DNA of 64,000 nucleotides from Limiplasma sp036645955 (GTDB lineage: Bacteria > Bacillota > Clostridia > Christensenellales > Aristaeellaceae): assembly GCA_036645955.1 (NCBI GenBank), contig JAVXND010000003.1, positions 1 through 64,000 on the forward strand, given 5' to 3'. A program made the translations under genes and the position numbers. Every line of letters starts with the position of its first letter. Position 1 is the stretch's first letter. The notes beneath the pieces are model-generated. The model was given only the letters and a program-made list of their open reading frames with translations, was not told the DNA's origin and ran no database searches. Positions 51,677 through 60,537 of this stretch are shown in pieces.

Positions 51677-52481
51677 GCTTCGTGTTGATCTGGCCATGGT
51701 AAGGCAGGGGCTGGCGCCAAGCCGTGAACGTGCGCAGGCAATGATTATGGCAGGGCAGGTTTACATAAAGGAAGTGAAGGTGCTTAAGCCTTCTGAAAAG
51801 GTAAACGAAGAGGAGGATGTGATTGTCAAGGGGCATACGCATCCTTTTGTAGGGCGCGGAGCGCTCAAGCTGGATAAAGCACTGCGTGTATTTCATGCCG
51901 ATGTGAACGGCTTAACCGCAATGGACATAGGTGCGGCTACGGGCGGCTTTACCGACGTGTTGCTCCAAAACGGAGCAAAGCATGTATATGCGATAGATGT
52001 AGGCTATGGACAGCTGGATTGGAAAATACGCAGCGATGAGCGCGTAACCGTTATGGAACGCACAAACGCAAGGTATTTAACGCATCAAGAAATCCCCTGT
52101 GTGCCGGATATTACCGTGATGGACGTTTCCTTTATATCGGTTCGCTTGCTGCTGCCTGTGGCGGCTGAATTGATGGCGCACAAAGGACGCTTCTATATTT
52201 TAATCAAGCCGCAATTTGAAGCTGGAAAAGAAAATGTGGGTAAAAAAGGCGTTGTGCGCGATCCCGCCATTCACAGACAAGTCATTGCTACCGTTGCTGA
52301 TTTTGTCCCTGGCTTTGCGTATTGCATGACGCAGCTGGATTTTTCACCCATTACCGGACCCGAGGGCAACATCGAATATGTTGCGGAGCTACTGCCAGCG
52401 TACGATGGGCAAGAGGCAGTAACCCCTGAATATATTGAACAAATTGTAGGGGAAGCCCATCGCACGCTTGCAAAAGCTTGA
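51666..52481 (+). CDS. tlyA: TlyA-family rRNA 2'-O-methyltransferase
   Basis: 271 residues. N-terminal S4 RNA-binding domain (LRVDLAMVRQGLAPSRERAQ) and an FtsJ-like methyltransferase domain with SAM motif DIGAATGGFTDVLLQNG and AIDVGYGQLDWKIR; KPQFEAGKENVGKKGVVRDP is also typical. GTG 51666 overlaps dxs by 11 bases. TlyA modifies 16S/23S rRNA; the 'hemolysin A' name is historical. Confidence 0.93.
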   Translation: MTDKLRVDLAMVRQGLAPSRERAQAMIMAGQVYIKEVKVLKPSEKVNEEEDVIVKGHTHPFVGRGALKLDKALRVFHADVNGLTAMDIGAATGGFTDVLLQNGAKHVYAIDVGYGQLDWKIRSDERVTVMERTNARYLTHQEIPCVPDITVMDVSFISVRLLLPVAAELMAHKGRFYILIKPQFEAGKENVGKKGVVRDPAIHRQVIATVADFVPGFAYCMTQLDFSPITGPEGNIEYVAELLPAYDGQEAVTPEYIEQIVGEAHRTLAKA

Positions 52482-52515
52482 CGAAGCAAGCGCGTGCTTG
52501 CACCGTTATACACGG

Positions 52516-52544
52516 TTGCATGTTTATGCAGTTTATGATATACT
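52516..52544 (+). promoter_or_regulatory. Sigma-A promoter of nadK-argR-recN
   Basis: TTGCAT (52516-52521), 17-base spacer, TATACT (52539-52544), 28 bases before nadK. Separates nadK and its followers from dxs-tlyA. Confidence 0.7.
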
Positions 52545-52572
52545 AAACAGAAAGAAAGGCGGCGAAGCCAAT

Positions 52573-53418
52573 ATGGATTTGGTGTATTTAATCATGCATC
52601 AACACAAGCCCAATGTGACTGAGCTTTCCAGAAGCATCGCTACCGCCTTTTGCAATGCGGGCATAGCTGTTTCAGCAGAACCTTGGCTGTACGACTCTGT
52701 AAGTGAGGACGTTCGCGCCCTCCTTTGCCGTGCAAGGCTTGAGGATTGTGAAGCGGTTGTTTCCGTTGGGGGAGATGGCACCCTTTTGCGTGCAAACACG
52801 CTTTCGTCACGCTATCAGCTTCCTCTGCTAGGCATCAATATGGGCACGGTCGGTTTTTTAGCCGAAGTGGAGTTTGAACAGCTGGATTTGGCTTGTAAAC
52901 GCCTGAAAGCGAACGACTATGCCATTGTGGAACGCATGATGCTCAAGGCTACCTTGGGCGAGCAAACCGCGCTTGCGCTCAACGATGTGGTGCTGAGCCG
53001 CGGTGGCTATACAAGGCTGATCGGTGTAAATGCTTGGGTGGGGGAAGATCAAATTGGCCGCTACATTGCGGATGGATTGATTGTTTCCACGCCAACGGGC
53101 TCCACAGGCTACTCGCTGTCTGCGGGCGGACCCATTGTATGCCCCGAGGTGGAATGCATGCTTCTTACACCCATCTGCGCCCATTCTTTACAGCATCGGC
53201 CTGTGGTAACCTCCGCCGCTCAAACCATTTGCGTCAAGCTCGACAGAGAGCATTCGCCCCGCGCCATTGTTTCCATCGACGGGCGGCAGTCCTTCGAGCT
53301 TTCCAGACAGCAATCGCTTTATATTACACAAGCTCAGCAACGAGCTCGCTTTATCAGACTGGAACCCACAAGCTTTTTTTCTAAGATTCGCGTCAAGCTT
53401 TCCGAATGGAGCTGCTAA
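52573..53418 (+). CDS. nadK: NAD kinase
   Basis: 281 residues. GGDGT motif in VVSVGGDGTLLRANTL, GINMGTVGFLAE, ALNDVVLSRGG, and STPTGSTGYSLSAGGP. Phosphorylates NAD to NADP. ATG 52573 has a weak AAAGGCGG site upstream; an upstream frame extension would run into the promoter. Fits the Firmicute gene order. Confidence 0.96.
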   Translation: MDLVYLIMHQHKPNVTELSRSIATAFCNAGIAVSAEPWLYDSVSEDVRALLCRARLEDCEAVVSVGGDGTLLRANTLSSRYQLPLLGINMGTVGFLAEVEFEQLDLACKRLKANDYAIVERMMLKATLGEQTALALNDVVLSRGGYTRLIGVNAWVGEDQIGRYIADGLIVSTPTGSTGYSLSAGGPIVCPEVECMLLTPICAHSLQHRPVVTSAAQTICVKLDREHSPRAIVSIDGRQSFELSRQQSLYITQAQQRARFIRLEPTSFFSKIRVKLSEWSC

Positions 53419-53440
53419 AGAGTAAGAAGGTGGATACATA

Positions 53441-53893
53441 ATGAAATCATCCCGACAAATTGCCATATTAGAAATCATTTCCAAGCAAATGATTGAAACG
53501 CAAGAGGAATTGGCAGATGCACTGAATACGCATGGTTTTCAGGTAACGCAGGCTACGGTATCGCGTGATATCAAGGAGCTTCGCTTGGTCAAGGTGCTGG
53601 CCACAGATGGAAAATACCGTTATGTAATAGCGGACAAGGCTGAAAACACATTGAACGAACGGCTGATCCGCATGTTTCACGAAACGGTTGTGAGCATCAA
53701 CAGCGCTTATAATCAGATCATTATCAAAACCATTCCCGCAAGCGCTAACATTGCCGCCGAAACCATCGATAGCTTGCAATGGCCGGAAATTTTGGGCACC
53801 ATTGCGGGGGATAACACCATTATGTTGATTGTAAGAAGCGTGGAAGAGGTTGCAGCCATTATGGAAAGGCTTCACGCACTCATCAATCGGTAA
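53441..53893 (+). CDS. argR: Arginine repressor
   Basis: 150 residues. N-terminal winged helix (QEELADALNTHGFQVTQATVSRD, read as two neighbouring helices; SRDIKELRLVKV is the wing) and a C-terminal oligomerisation and Arg-binding domain with IAAETIDSLQWPEILGTIAGDNT. AAGAAGG precedes ATG. Controls arginine metabolism genes; no arg genes or ARG boxes recognised in this window. Confidence 0.95.
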   Translation: MKSSRQIAILEIISKQMIETQEELADALNTHGFQVTQATVSRDIKELRLVKVLATDGKYRYVIADKAENTLNERLIRMFHETVVSINSAYNQIIIKTIPASANIAAETIDSLQWPEILGTIAGDNTIMLIVRSVEEVAAIMERLHALINR

Positions 53894-53929
53894 TAGGCAA
53901 ACGAATGAATGGAAAGGAATGTGCGATCT

Positions 53930-55666
53930 ATGCTCGTGTCGATGACCGTGCGCAATATCGCGCTGATTGAGAACCTCACCATTGAATTTCATAGCGGTAT
54001 GCATGTGCTTAGCGGGGAAACGGGTGCAGGCAAATCAATCCTCGTAGACAGCATCAACTTGGTATTAGGCGAGCGTGCAGACCGAGGGTTGATTCGCTCA
54101 GGCGCAGAGCGTGCAAGCGTGGAAGCGTTGATTGATATATCGGATTGCCCGCAAGCCTCCGAAATATTAAAAGAGCTTGAGCTTACCGCAGAGCAAAACA
54201 TGCTGAGCATCCACCGCGAAATGACGGTTTCCGAGCGTAACACTTGCCGCGTTTGCGGCGTGATTGTTCCGCTTGCTTTTTTGCGCAAGCTTTCAGAGGT
54301 TTTGGTGGATGTCCATGGACAGCATGACCATCAAAGCCTTCTTAACGATAAAAACCACATGACCTTTTTGGATTCCTTTGGGCATGCGGATTTTCTAAGC
54401 CTCAAGGAAACGGTTGCACAAGCCTATCGTATTTGGAAAGAAAGCAGCTCCAAGTTTTTAGCGCTCCGCAAGGAAAATGCACAGCGTGCGCAGAGGCAGG
54501 AATACCTAAGCATGCGCGTAAAGGAGCTGGATTCTGCACAGCTTACCATTGGCGAAGCGGACAAGCTAAGCGCGGAGCATGCACGCTTTGCAAGCGCTGA
54601 ACGCATCAACTCCGCCGTTCGCACCGCATATGAAAATGTGCTTGCGGGCGGGCGGGATCAAAGCGCCATGGATCAGCTCAAAGAGGCCTATGAAGGTATG
54701 CGTCGCATCGAAAATCTTGACGAACGTTTTCGCGAAATCACACAGCGTTTATCTTCCGCTTACTATGAGGCGCAGGAGCTTGGGCTTGAGCTGCGCGATA
54801 TCCTCGAAAAGGAAAGCTTTGATCCCGTGCGCAATGAGGCCATCCAAGAGCGTTTGGATTTGATTCGCCGCTTAGAAAAGCGCTATGGCATGTCTGCGGA
54901 TGAGCTGGTGTCTCATTATGAGGAGATCAAGGATGAGCTGAGCCGTTTGGGGAGCATGAACGAGCGTTTAAAGCACGCAGAAAATGATTACAAGCAAAAA
55001 TTGATCCATTATCGTACAGAGGCGGCAAAGCTTACCGAAGCCCGAAAGGCGCTGGCCACACGTTTTGAAGGCATGATGGAAGCGCAGCTGCAGGAGCTTG
55101 GCATGCAAAACACAAGATTCGCCTGCGTTTTTGAACAACCGGCACCCGATCAAAAAAAGGTGCCCACCTCAAATGGAGACGATCACATATCGTTTTATAT
55201 TGCCCCCAACCCTGGCGAGCCGCTAAAGCCTTTGGACAAAACCGCATCTGGCGGTGAGCTATCGCGGCTTATGCTGGCCATGAAGGCAGTTGGCGCTGAG
55301 AACGACGGCATCCCCTGCATGGTGTTTGACGAAATTGATACAGGCATCAGCGGCCATGTTGCAGGTGTGGTAGCCCAAAAAATGGCCTCTATCGCAAAAT
55401 ATCATCAAGTGCTGTGCGTTACCCATTTGGCTCAAATAGCCGCAATGGCAGATACGCAGTATCTTGTACAAAAGCATGTAACAGGGGACAGAACGTATAC
55501 AAATGTTTCGGAGCTTTCACAAGAGGAGCGGGTTGAAGAAATTGCGCGGCTGATTGGCGTTACGGATGGTCATCAGGAAAGCGGTTATGCCCACGCGCGT
55601 ACCATTTTAGAGGCCGCAAAGCAATGGAAGGCAGAACAGCGCGGCATTCAATTGAAGGAAAATTAA
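53930..55666 (+). CDS. recN: DNA repair protein RecN
   Basis: About 578 residues. Walker A GETGAGKSIL near residue 34, a long central coiled coil (about 155-370), then SMC-like signature TASGGELSRLMLA and Walker B CMVFDEIDTGISG, and a D-loop with VTHLAQIAA. Cohesin-like factor for double-strand break repair. ATG 53930 lies ten bases after AAAGGA; a start 21 bases earlier overlaps that site. Follows argR as in most Firmicutes; spoIVB and spo0A, usually next, are replaced by the rnf operon. Confidence 0.94.
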   Translation: MLVSMTVRNIALIENLTIEFHSGMHVLSGETGAGKSILVDSINLVLGERADRGLIRSGAERASVEALIDISDCPQASEILKELELTAEQNMLSIHREMTVSERNTCRVCGVIVPLAFLRKLSEVLVDVHGQHDHQSLLNDKNHMTFLDSFGHADFLSLKETVAQAYRIWKESSSKFLALRKENAQRAQRQEYLSMRVKELDSAQLTIGEADKLSAEHARFASAERINSAVRTAYENVLAGGRDQSAMDQLKEAYEGMRRIENLDERFREITQRLSSAYYEAQELGLELRDILEKESFDPVRNEAIQERLDLIRRLEKRYGMSADELVSHYEEIKDELSRLGSMNERLKHAENDYKQKLIHYRTEAAKLTEARKALATRFEGMMEAQLQELGMQNTRFACVFEQPAPDQKKVPTSNGDDHISFYIAPNPGEPLKPLDKTASGGELSRLMLAMKAVGAENDGIPCMVFDEIDTGISGHVAGVVAQKMASIAKYHQVLCVTHLAQIAAMADTQYLVQKHVTGDRTYTNVSELSQEERVEEIARLIGVTDGHQESGYAHARTILEAAKQWKAEQRGIQLKEN

Positions 55667-55672
55667 CAATTC

Positions 55673-55701
55673 TTTTCGTTAGGCATGAGTTGTGCTATAC
55701 T
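55673..55701 (+). promoter_or_regulatory. Possible rnf promoter
   Basis: TATACT (55696-55701) with a poor TTTTCG at 17 bases, 42 bases before rnfC. Confidence 0.4.
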
Positions 55702-55743
55702 ATAGCTACCTACTTCATATCAGTTCAGGAAGGACGAGAAAGC

Positions 55744-57090
55744 ATGAGTACCATACACAGTTTTCCCGGTGGGATTCATCCGCATGAGGGAATGGGGGGG
55801 AAGGCAACCACATCGGTTCTGCCCATCGTGCAAGCTCCACAGCCCTCTCGCGTAACCATTCCGCTTGGGCAGCATATGGGCGCGCCCTGCAAACCTCTGG
55901 TTCAGAAGGGTGATTTGGTTAAAATTGGTCAAATCATTGGCGAGCCTGTTGGCTTTATGAGTGCAGCCGTGCACGCTTCGGTTTCTGGAAAGGTGCTGGA
56001 TTGTCAGCAATGCATTCTGGCCAATGGACTTGAGCAAGCCAGCATCATCATTGATAACGATTTTACAGACGAATGGGTTACGCTCAAGCCCATTGAAAAA
56101 CCCGAAGAAATGACTGGGCAAGAGCTTTCGCAATATGCCAGAGAAATGGGTATTGTGGGGCTTGGCGGCGCAACATTCCCAACAGCGGTCAAGCTAGCTG
56201 TGCCGTCGGATAAAAAAGTGGACACGCTTATTTTGAACGGTGCTGAATGTGAGCCGTATCTTTCAGCCGACCATCGGCAAATGGTGGAAAATGCAAGCGG
56301 CATTGTATCAGGCGCACGCGTGATTCAAAAAGCACTTGGCATTGAACGTGTTTTGATTGGCATAGAGCAAAATAAGCCAGATGCGATTGAAGCCATGCGC
56401 AAGGCCTGCGAAGGGCTGGAAAATTATGAAGTCATTGCGCTCAAGGTGAAATACCCACAGGGCGGTGAAAAGCAGTTGGTTTATGCGCTTACAGGCCGCA
56501 AAGTAAAAATGGGTGGATTGCCATTGGATCTGGGCGTGATTGTATCCAATGTGGGTACCTGCTACGCCCTCCATCGCGCAGTTTACGAGGGCCGCCCCAT
56601 TGTTGACCGCGTGGTAACCGTGGGCGGATGCGTTGCAAAGCCTGCCAATTACATTGCCAGAATTGGCACCTCGGTAGAATGGCTGCTGGATACCTCCGGC
56701 GGCATTTTGCCAGAAACCAAAATGCTTATTTATGGCGGACCCATGATGGGTCAAGCCATTAGCCGTGAAGATATTCCGATTACAAAGGGCTGCAGCGGCA
56801 TTGTTGCGCTGGACAAGCTTAGCGCTTTGGCTGAGGAAGGTCCCTGCATTCGCTGTGGACGCTGTCTTGAAGCTTGCCCCATGAAGCTTTCCCCCACAAA
56901 CATTGACCGTTTTATGCGCAAGAGCATGTTTGAGGAAGCTGAAAAGTTAAACGCTATGAATTGCTTGGAATGCGGTGCCTGTACTTGGGTATGCCCCGCA
57001 AAACGCAACCTGACGCAGAGCTGCCGCGTATGCAAGCGCATCATTACCCAGCGCCGTAAAGAAGCGGCCGCAAAGAAAGGGGGCAAGTAA
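55744..57090 (+). CDS. rnfC: Rnf complex subunit RnfC
   Basis: 448 residues. N-terminal GGIHPHEGMGGK, then the NADH/FMN-binding domain (GLGGATFPTAVKLAVPS, LILNGAECEPYLSADHR), a SLBB-like region and two [4Fe-4S] motifs, CIRCGRCLEACP and CLECGACTWVCP. RnfC is the NAD-binding, membrane-peripheral subunit. AGGAAGGA precedes the ATG. First gene of the operon; followed by rnfD after one base. Confidence 0.95.
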   Translation: MSTIHSFPGGIHPHEGMGGKATTSVLPIVQAPQPSRVTIPLGQHMGAPCKPLVQKGDLVKIGQIIGEPVGFMSAAVHASVSGKVLDCQQCILANGLEQASIIIDNDFTDEWVTLKPIEKPEEMTGQELSQYAREMGIVGLGGATFPTAVKLAVPSDKKVDTLILNGAECEPYLSADHRQMVENASGIVSGARVIQKALGIERVLIGIEQNKPDAIEAMRKACEGLENYEVIALKVKYPQGGEKQLVYALTGRKVKMGGLPLDLGVIVSNVGTCYALHRAVYEGRPIVDRVVTVGGCVAKPANYIARIGTSVEWLLDTSGGILPETKMLIYGGPMMGQAISREDIPITKGCSGIVALDKLSALAEEGPCIRCGRCLEACPMKLSPTNIDRFMRKSMFEEAEKLNAMNCLECGACTWVCPAKRNLTQSCRVCKRIITQRRKEAAAKKGGK

Positions 57091-57091
57091 A

Positions 57092-58120
57092 ATGCAAAAA
57101 AAGCTGATTGTTTCTTCTTCTCCATTTTTACGGGACAAAGCTTCTACGCGCAATGTTATGCTGGATGTGATCATTGCGTTAATGCCCACTGTTTTGGCAG
57201 CAGCTTGGTTTTTTGGCACACCTGCCCTCATGCTGGTAGCGGTGGCGGTAGCCTTTTCTGTATTTGCTGAATGGGCTTACCAAAAACTAACGCACCAAAA
57301 AACAACCATCGGCGATTTAAGCGCAGTGGTAACAGGCATTTTGCTTGCGTTTAACCTTCCCGCCAATGCACCGCTTTGGATGGCGGCCATTGGTTCTGTG
57401 ATTGCCATTGTGCTTGTGAAACAGATTTACGGCGGCTTGGGGCAAAACTTCCTAAACCCTGCATTGGCTTCACGCACCATACTCATGCTATCCTGGGCGG
57501 GATTAATGGCCGCTACAGCAGTGCCAAACGGCGGGCAAATCTTCGGCCTTGGCGCACAAACGGTTGATGCGGTTTCGGCCGCCACGCCATTGGCAAACGG
57601 CGCAAGCGGCTATACGCTCTGGCAGCTTTTTAGCGGCAATGTACCTGGAATGATTGGTGAAACCTGCAAAATCACGTTGCTGTTGGGCGGACTTTATTTG
57701 ATCGTTCGCCGCGTGATTGATTGGCGCGTGCCTGTAAGCATGATTGTAACCGCCTTTGTGCTGTTCTGGATTCAAACAGGCGTGCTCTATTCGCCTGAAA
57801 GCGGCGCAAGCAATGCACTTTACCAAGTGCTAAGCGGCGGCTTACTCTTAGGCGCGTTTTTCATGGCAACCGATTATGTTACCTGTCCCATTACCAAAAC
57901 GGGCAAAATCATCATGGGTGTGGGTTGCGCAGTTGTGCTCTTTGTCATCCGCGTGTTCAACAACAGCTATCCAGAGGGCTGTTCCTTTGCCATTCTGTTT
58001 ATGAACGTGCTTACCCCGCTGATTGACAAGTGGACTGCACCCAAAACCTTTGGTGCAGTGAAACCCGCCAAGCCCGTTAAAGGCACAAGCAACGTGAAGG
58101 AAGGGGGAGCAAAAGCATGA
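57092..58120 (+). CDS. rnfD: Rnf complex subunit RnfD
   Basis: 342 residues, about nine spans. LGQNFLNPALASRTIL and the flavinylation segment VDAVSAATPLANG, where the Thr of S-A-A-T (near residue 164) should carry covalent FMN attached by ApbE, are present. A short basic Lys/Pro tail follows the last span. AAGAAAGGGGGC upstream. Its TGA overlaps the rnfE ATG by four bases, leaving no room for rnfG, which usually sits here. Confidence 0.93.
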   Translation: MQKKLIVSSSPFLRDKASTRNVMLDVIIALMPTVLAAAWFFGTPALMLVAVAVAFSVFAEWAYQKLTHQKTTIGDLSAVVTGILLAFNLPANAPLWMAAIGSVIAIVLVKQIYGGLGQNFLNPALASRTILMLSWAGLMAATAVPNGGQIFGLGAQTVDAVSAATPLANGASGYTLWQLFSGNVPGMIGETCKITLLLGGLYLIVRRVIDWRVPVSMIVTAFVLFWIQTGVLYSPESGASNALYQVLSGGLLLGAFFMATDYVTCPITKTGKIIMGVGCAVVLFVIRVFNNSYPEGCSFAILFMNVLTPLIDKWTAPKTFGAVKPAKPVKGTSNVKEGGAKA

Positions 58121-58755
58121 AAAAGAAATCACTCACAAAGGTTTTAACAAATGGTTTGTTTAATGAAAACCCAACCTTTCGTTTGCTGTTAGGCATGTGC
58201 CCAACATTGGCCATTTCCACCGCTGCCTCGCGTGGCTTAGGCATGGGGCTTGCAACCACCTTTGTACTTATCTTTTCCAACATGGCCATTTCCGCGTTGC
58301 GCAACATCATTCCGGAAAAGATGCGTATCCCTAGCTTTGTTGTGGTGATTGCAACCTTTGTTACCATCATTGACTTGCTGATCAAAGCATATATGCCCTC
58401 CATGTCAGATTCACTAGGCATTTACATCCCCTTGATTGTGGTCAATTGCATCATCTTTGCAAGGGCGGAGGCTTTTGCGTTTAAAAACCCTGTACTGCCC
58501 TCCATTGTGGATGGGTTGGGCATGGGGCTTGGATTTACCTGCTCCATTACCTTGCTATCTGCTGTGCGTGAAATCATCGGCAGCGGCAAGTTTTTCGACA
58601 TGCAGGTGATGCCCGCAAGCTATCAGCCCATGGCTGTGATTGTAAGCCCGTCTGGCGGCTTTCTTACATTGGGTATTTTGCTGTTGATTGTCAATGCCAT
58701 TGTCAAGCATTTTGAAAATCGTAAAAAAGCAAAAGCAGGGGAGGAGATCGCATGA
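58117..58755 (+). CDS. rnfE: Rnf complex subunit RnfE
   Basis: 212 residues, six spans. Matches RnfE/RsxE: NGLFNENPTFRLLLGMCPTLA, IPSFVVVIATFVTIIDLLI, GIYIPLIVVNCIIFARAEAFA and LSAVREIIGSGKFFD. Cys in the LGMCP and VNCII helices are those that bind the intramembrane [2Fe-2S] with RnfA. AAGGGGGAGC precedes the ATG. Confidence 0.95.
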   Translation: MKKKSLTKVLTNGLFNENPTFRLLLGMCPTLAISTAASRGLGMGLATTFVLIFSNMAISALRNIIPEKMRIPSFVVVIATFVTIIDLLIKAYMPSMSDSLGIYIPLIVVNCIIFARAEAFAFKNPVLPSIVDGLGMGLGFTCSITLLSAVREIIGSGKFFDMQVMPASYQPMAVIVSPSGGFLTLGILLLIVNAIVKHFENRKKAKAGEEIA

Positions 58756-59330
58756 ATAACCTACTGCTGATTATTATCGGAAGTGTGCTGGTCAATAACT
58801 TTGTAATGTCCCAATTTCTTGGTATCTGTCCCTTTTTAGGTGTTTCTAAAAAGACGGAAACCGCATTGGGCATGGGTATGGCTGTAACGTTTGTAATGGC
58901 GATTGCATCCCTGTTTACCTACTTGATCCAATACTACCTGCTTGTGCCTCTGCATTTGGAATACATGCAAACCATCGCCTTTATTTTGGTGATTGCGGTG
59001 CTGGTACAAATTGTTGAAATTGCACTCAAAAAAATCAGCCGCTCTCTGTACCAAGCACTTGGCGTATATTTGCCGCTCATCACCACAAACTGCGCAGTTT
59101 TGGGCGTGGCGTTGCTCAATACGCGTGAAGGGTATAACCTCATTGAGTCCGTGGTCAACGGCACAAGCGCCGCAATTGGCTTTACCATTGCCATTGTAAT
59201 GTTTGCGAGCATTCGTGAGCGTTTGGCCGCTGGTAACATGCCCAAATGGATGGATGGCTTCCCCGGTGCACTCATCACAGCTGGACTGATGTCACTCGCA
59301 TTTCAAGGCTTTTCAGGTTTGATTCATTAA
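58752..59330 (+). CDS. rnfA: Rnf complex subunit RnfA
   Basis: 192 residues, six spans. Matches RnfA/RsxA closely: VNNFVMSQFLGICPFLGVSKK, LGVYLPLITTNCAVLGVALLN, and FASIRERLAAGNMPK. Its ATG overlaps the rnfE stop (ATGA). Cys in LGICP and TTNCAV pair with those of RnfE. Confidence 0.96.
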   Translation: MNNLLLIIIGSVLVNNFVMSQFLGICPFLGVSKKTETALGMGMAVTFVMAIASLFTYLIQYYLLVPLHLEYMQTIAFILVIAVLVQIVEIALKKISRSLYQALGVYLPLITTNCAVLGVALLNTREGYNLIESVVNGTSAAIGFTIAIVMFASIRERLAAGNMPKWMDGFPGALITAGLMSLAFQGFSGLIH

Positions 59331-59396
59331 TGATCAAACAAAGTCTGAAATACCTGTACAGAACATGTTCGTGATATTGAGAGGATGGTTATTAAA

Positions 59397-60449
59397 ATGA
59401 CTCAGATTTTGATTGGTGCGGGGGTGCTTGGCATTCTGGGGCTTGTGTTCGGCCTTCTCTTGACATTAGCCAACAAAGTATTTGAAATTCCCTCCGACCC
59501 TAAGCGTGACGAAATCAGAAACGCGCTCCCAGGTGCAAACTGCGGCGGCTGTGGCTTTGCAGGCTGTGATGCTTTGGCGGATGCGATTGCCGCAGGCACA
59601 GCGCCCATTAGCGCATGCCCCGTGGGCGGCAGTCCCGTAGCAGATGCCATTTCAGAAATTATGGGTGTTGAAAAAACGCCCGATCAAGTTCGCAATATTG
59701 CCACTGTGGTTTGCCAAGGCAGTCTTGACCATTGCAAAACAAAGTTTCCCTACCACGGAATTCAGGATTGTGTTGCGGCCACATTGGTTAACGATGGCAA
59801 TCGCGCATGCAAATATGCATGCTTGGGGCTGGGCACCTGCGTAAGGGCTTGCCCTTTCGATGCCATTCATATTGACGAGCATACCAAAATTGCGAAGGTA
59901 GACCCCGATAAATGCCAGAGCTGCGGCACTTGCGTGAATGTATGCCCGAAGCATGTGCTAAGCCTACAGCCCATGACTGTGCCTGTACGTTTGCTATGCA
60001 GTGCCGCAGAAGAAGGCGTATTGGTAAGCGACAACTGTAAAATTGGCTGTGTGGGCTGTGAAATATGTCAAAAGGAATGCAAGTTTGGCGCTATCACCAT
60101 GAAAAACCATCTGCCTGTGTTTGACATGAAAAAGTGCGTGGGTTGCATGATGTGTGCTGAAGTGTGCCCAACGGGTGCTATTTGGGGTGACTTTGACAAC
60201 CGTCTTATTGCTGAAATTGACAGAGACCTTTGCATTGGCTGTACAATTTGCAAAAAAACCTGTAAGTTTGAAGCCATTTCAGGCGAGCTAAAGAGCATAC
60301 ATGAGATCAACGAAGCTTGCACTGGCTGTGGTGAATGCGTTAAGAAGTGCCCCAAAAAGGCCATATCCATCGGCGTAAGAAAACATGTGCGCGATGCAAA
60401 TGCCAAGTTGGGAACCACGTTGGCGGAGCCTGCCATACCCAAGCAATAA
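59397..60449 (+). CDS. rnfB: Rnf complex subunit RnfB
   Basis: About 350 residues. One N-terminal span (GAGVLGILGLVFGLLLTLA), then the RnfB [4Fe-4S] motif NCGGCGFAGCDALADAI and six ferredoxin-like cysteine motifs (for example CQSCGTCVNVCP, CVGCMMCAEVCP, CIGCTICKKTC, CTGCGECVKKCP). RnfB takes electrons from reduced ferredoxin. ATG 59397 follows GAGAGGA by about eleven bases. The last gene of the operon; the order C-D-E-A-B is the clostridial order without G. Confidence 0.94.
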   Translation: MTQILIGAGVLGILGLVFGLLLTLANKVFEIPSDPKRDEIRNALPGANCGGCGFAGCDALADAIAAGTAPISACPVGGSPVADAISEIMGVEKTPDQVRNIATVVCQGSLDHCKTKFPYHGIQDCVAATLVNDGNRACKYACLGLGTCVRACPFDAIHIDEHTKIAKVDPDKCQSCGTCVNVCPKHVLSLQPMTVPVRLLCSAAEEGVLVSDNCKIGCVGCEICQKECKFGAITMKNHLPVFDMKKCVGCMMCAEVCPTGAIWGDFDNRLIAEIDRDLCIGCTICKKTCKFEAISGELKSIHEINEACTGCGECVKKCPKKAISIGVRKHVRDANAKLGTTLAEPAIPKQ

Positions 60450-60462
60450 ACACCCATTTGCA

Positions 60463-60500
60463 CGGCGGATTGTTGAAAAAAATAATCCGCCGTTGCTTTA
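60463..60500 (+). terminator. Hairpin after the rnf operon
   Basis: CGGCGGATT (60463-60471) pairs with AATCCGCCG (60484-60492) around an A-rich loop, then TTGCTTTATT. The U-tract is imperfect. Confidence 0.6.
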
Positions 60501-60537
60501 TTGGCATGAAAGCCATGTACGGAAGGAAGAATGGAAC

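Noticed and set aside
57092..58755. rnfG hidden in another frame or fused to rnfD
   Set aside because: RnfD ends with a short Lys/Pro tail, overlaps rnfE directly, and no other frame here encodes an FMN-binding domain.
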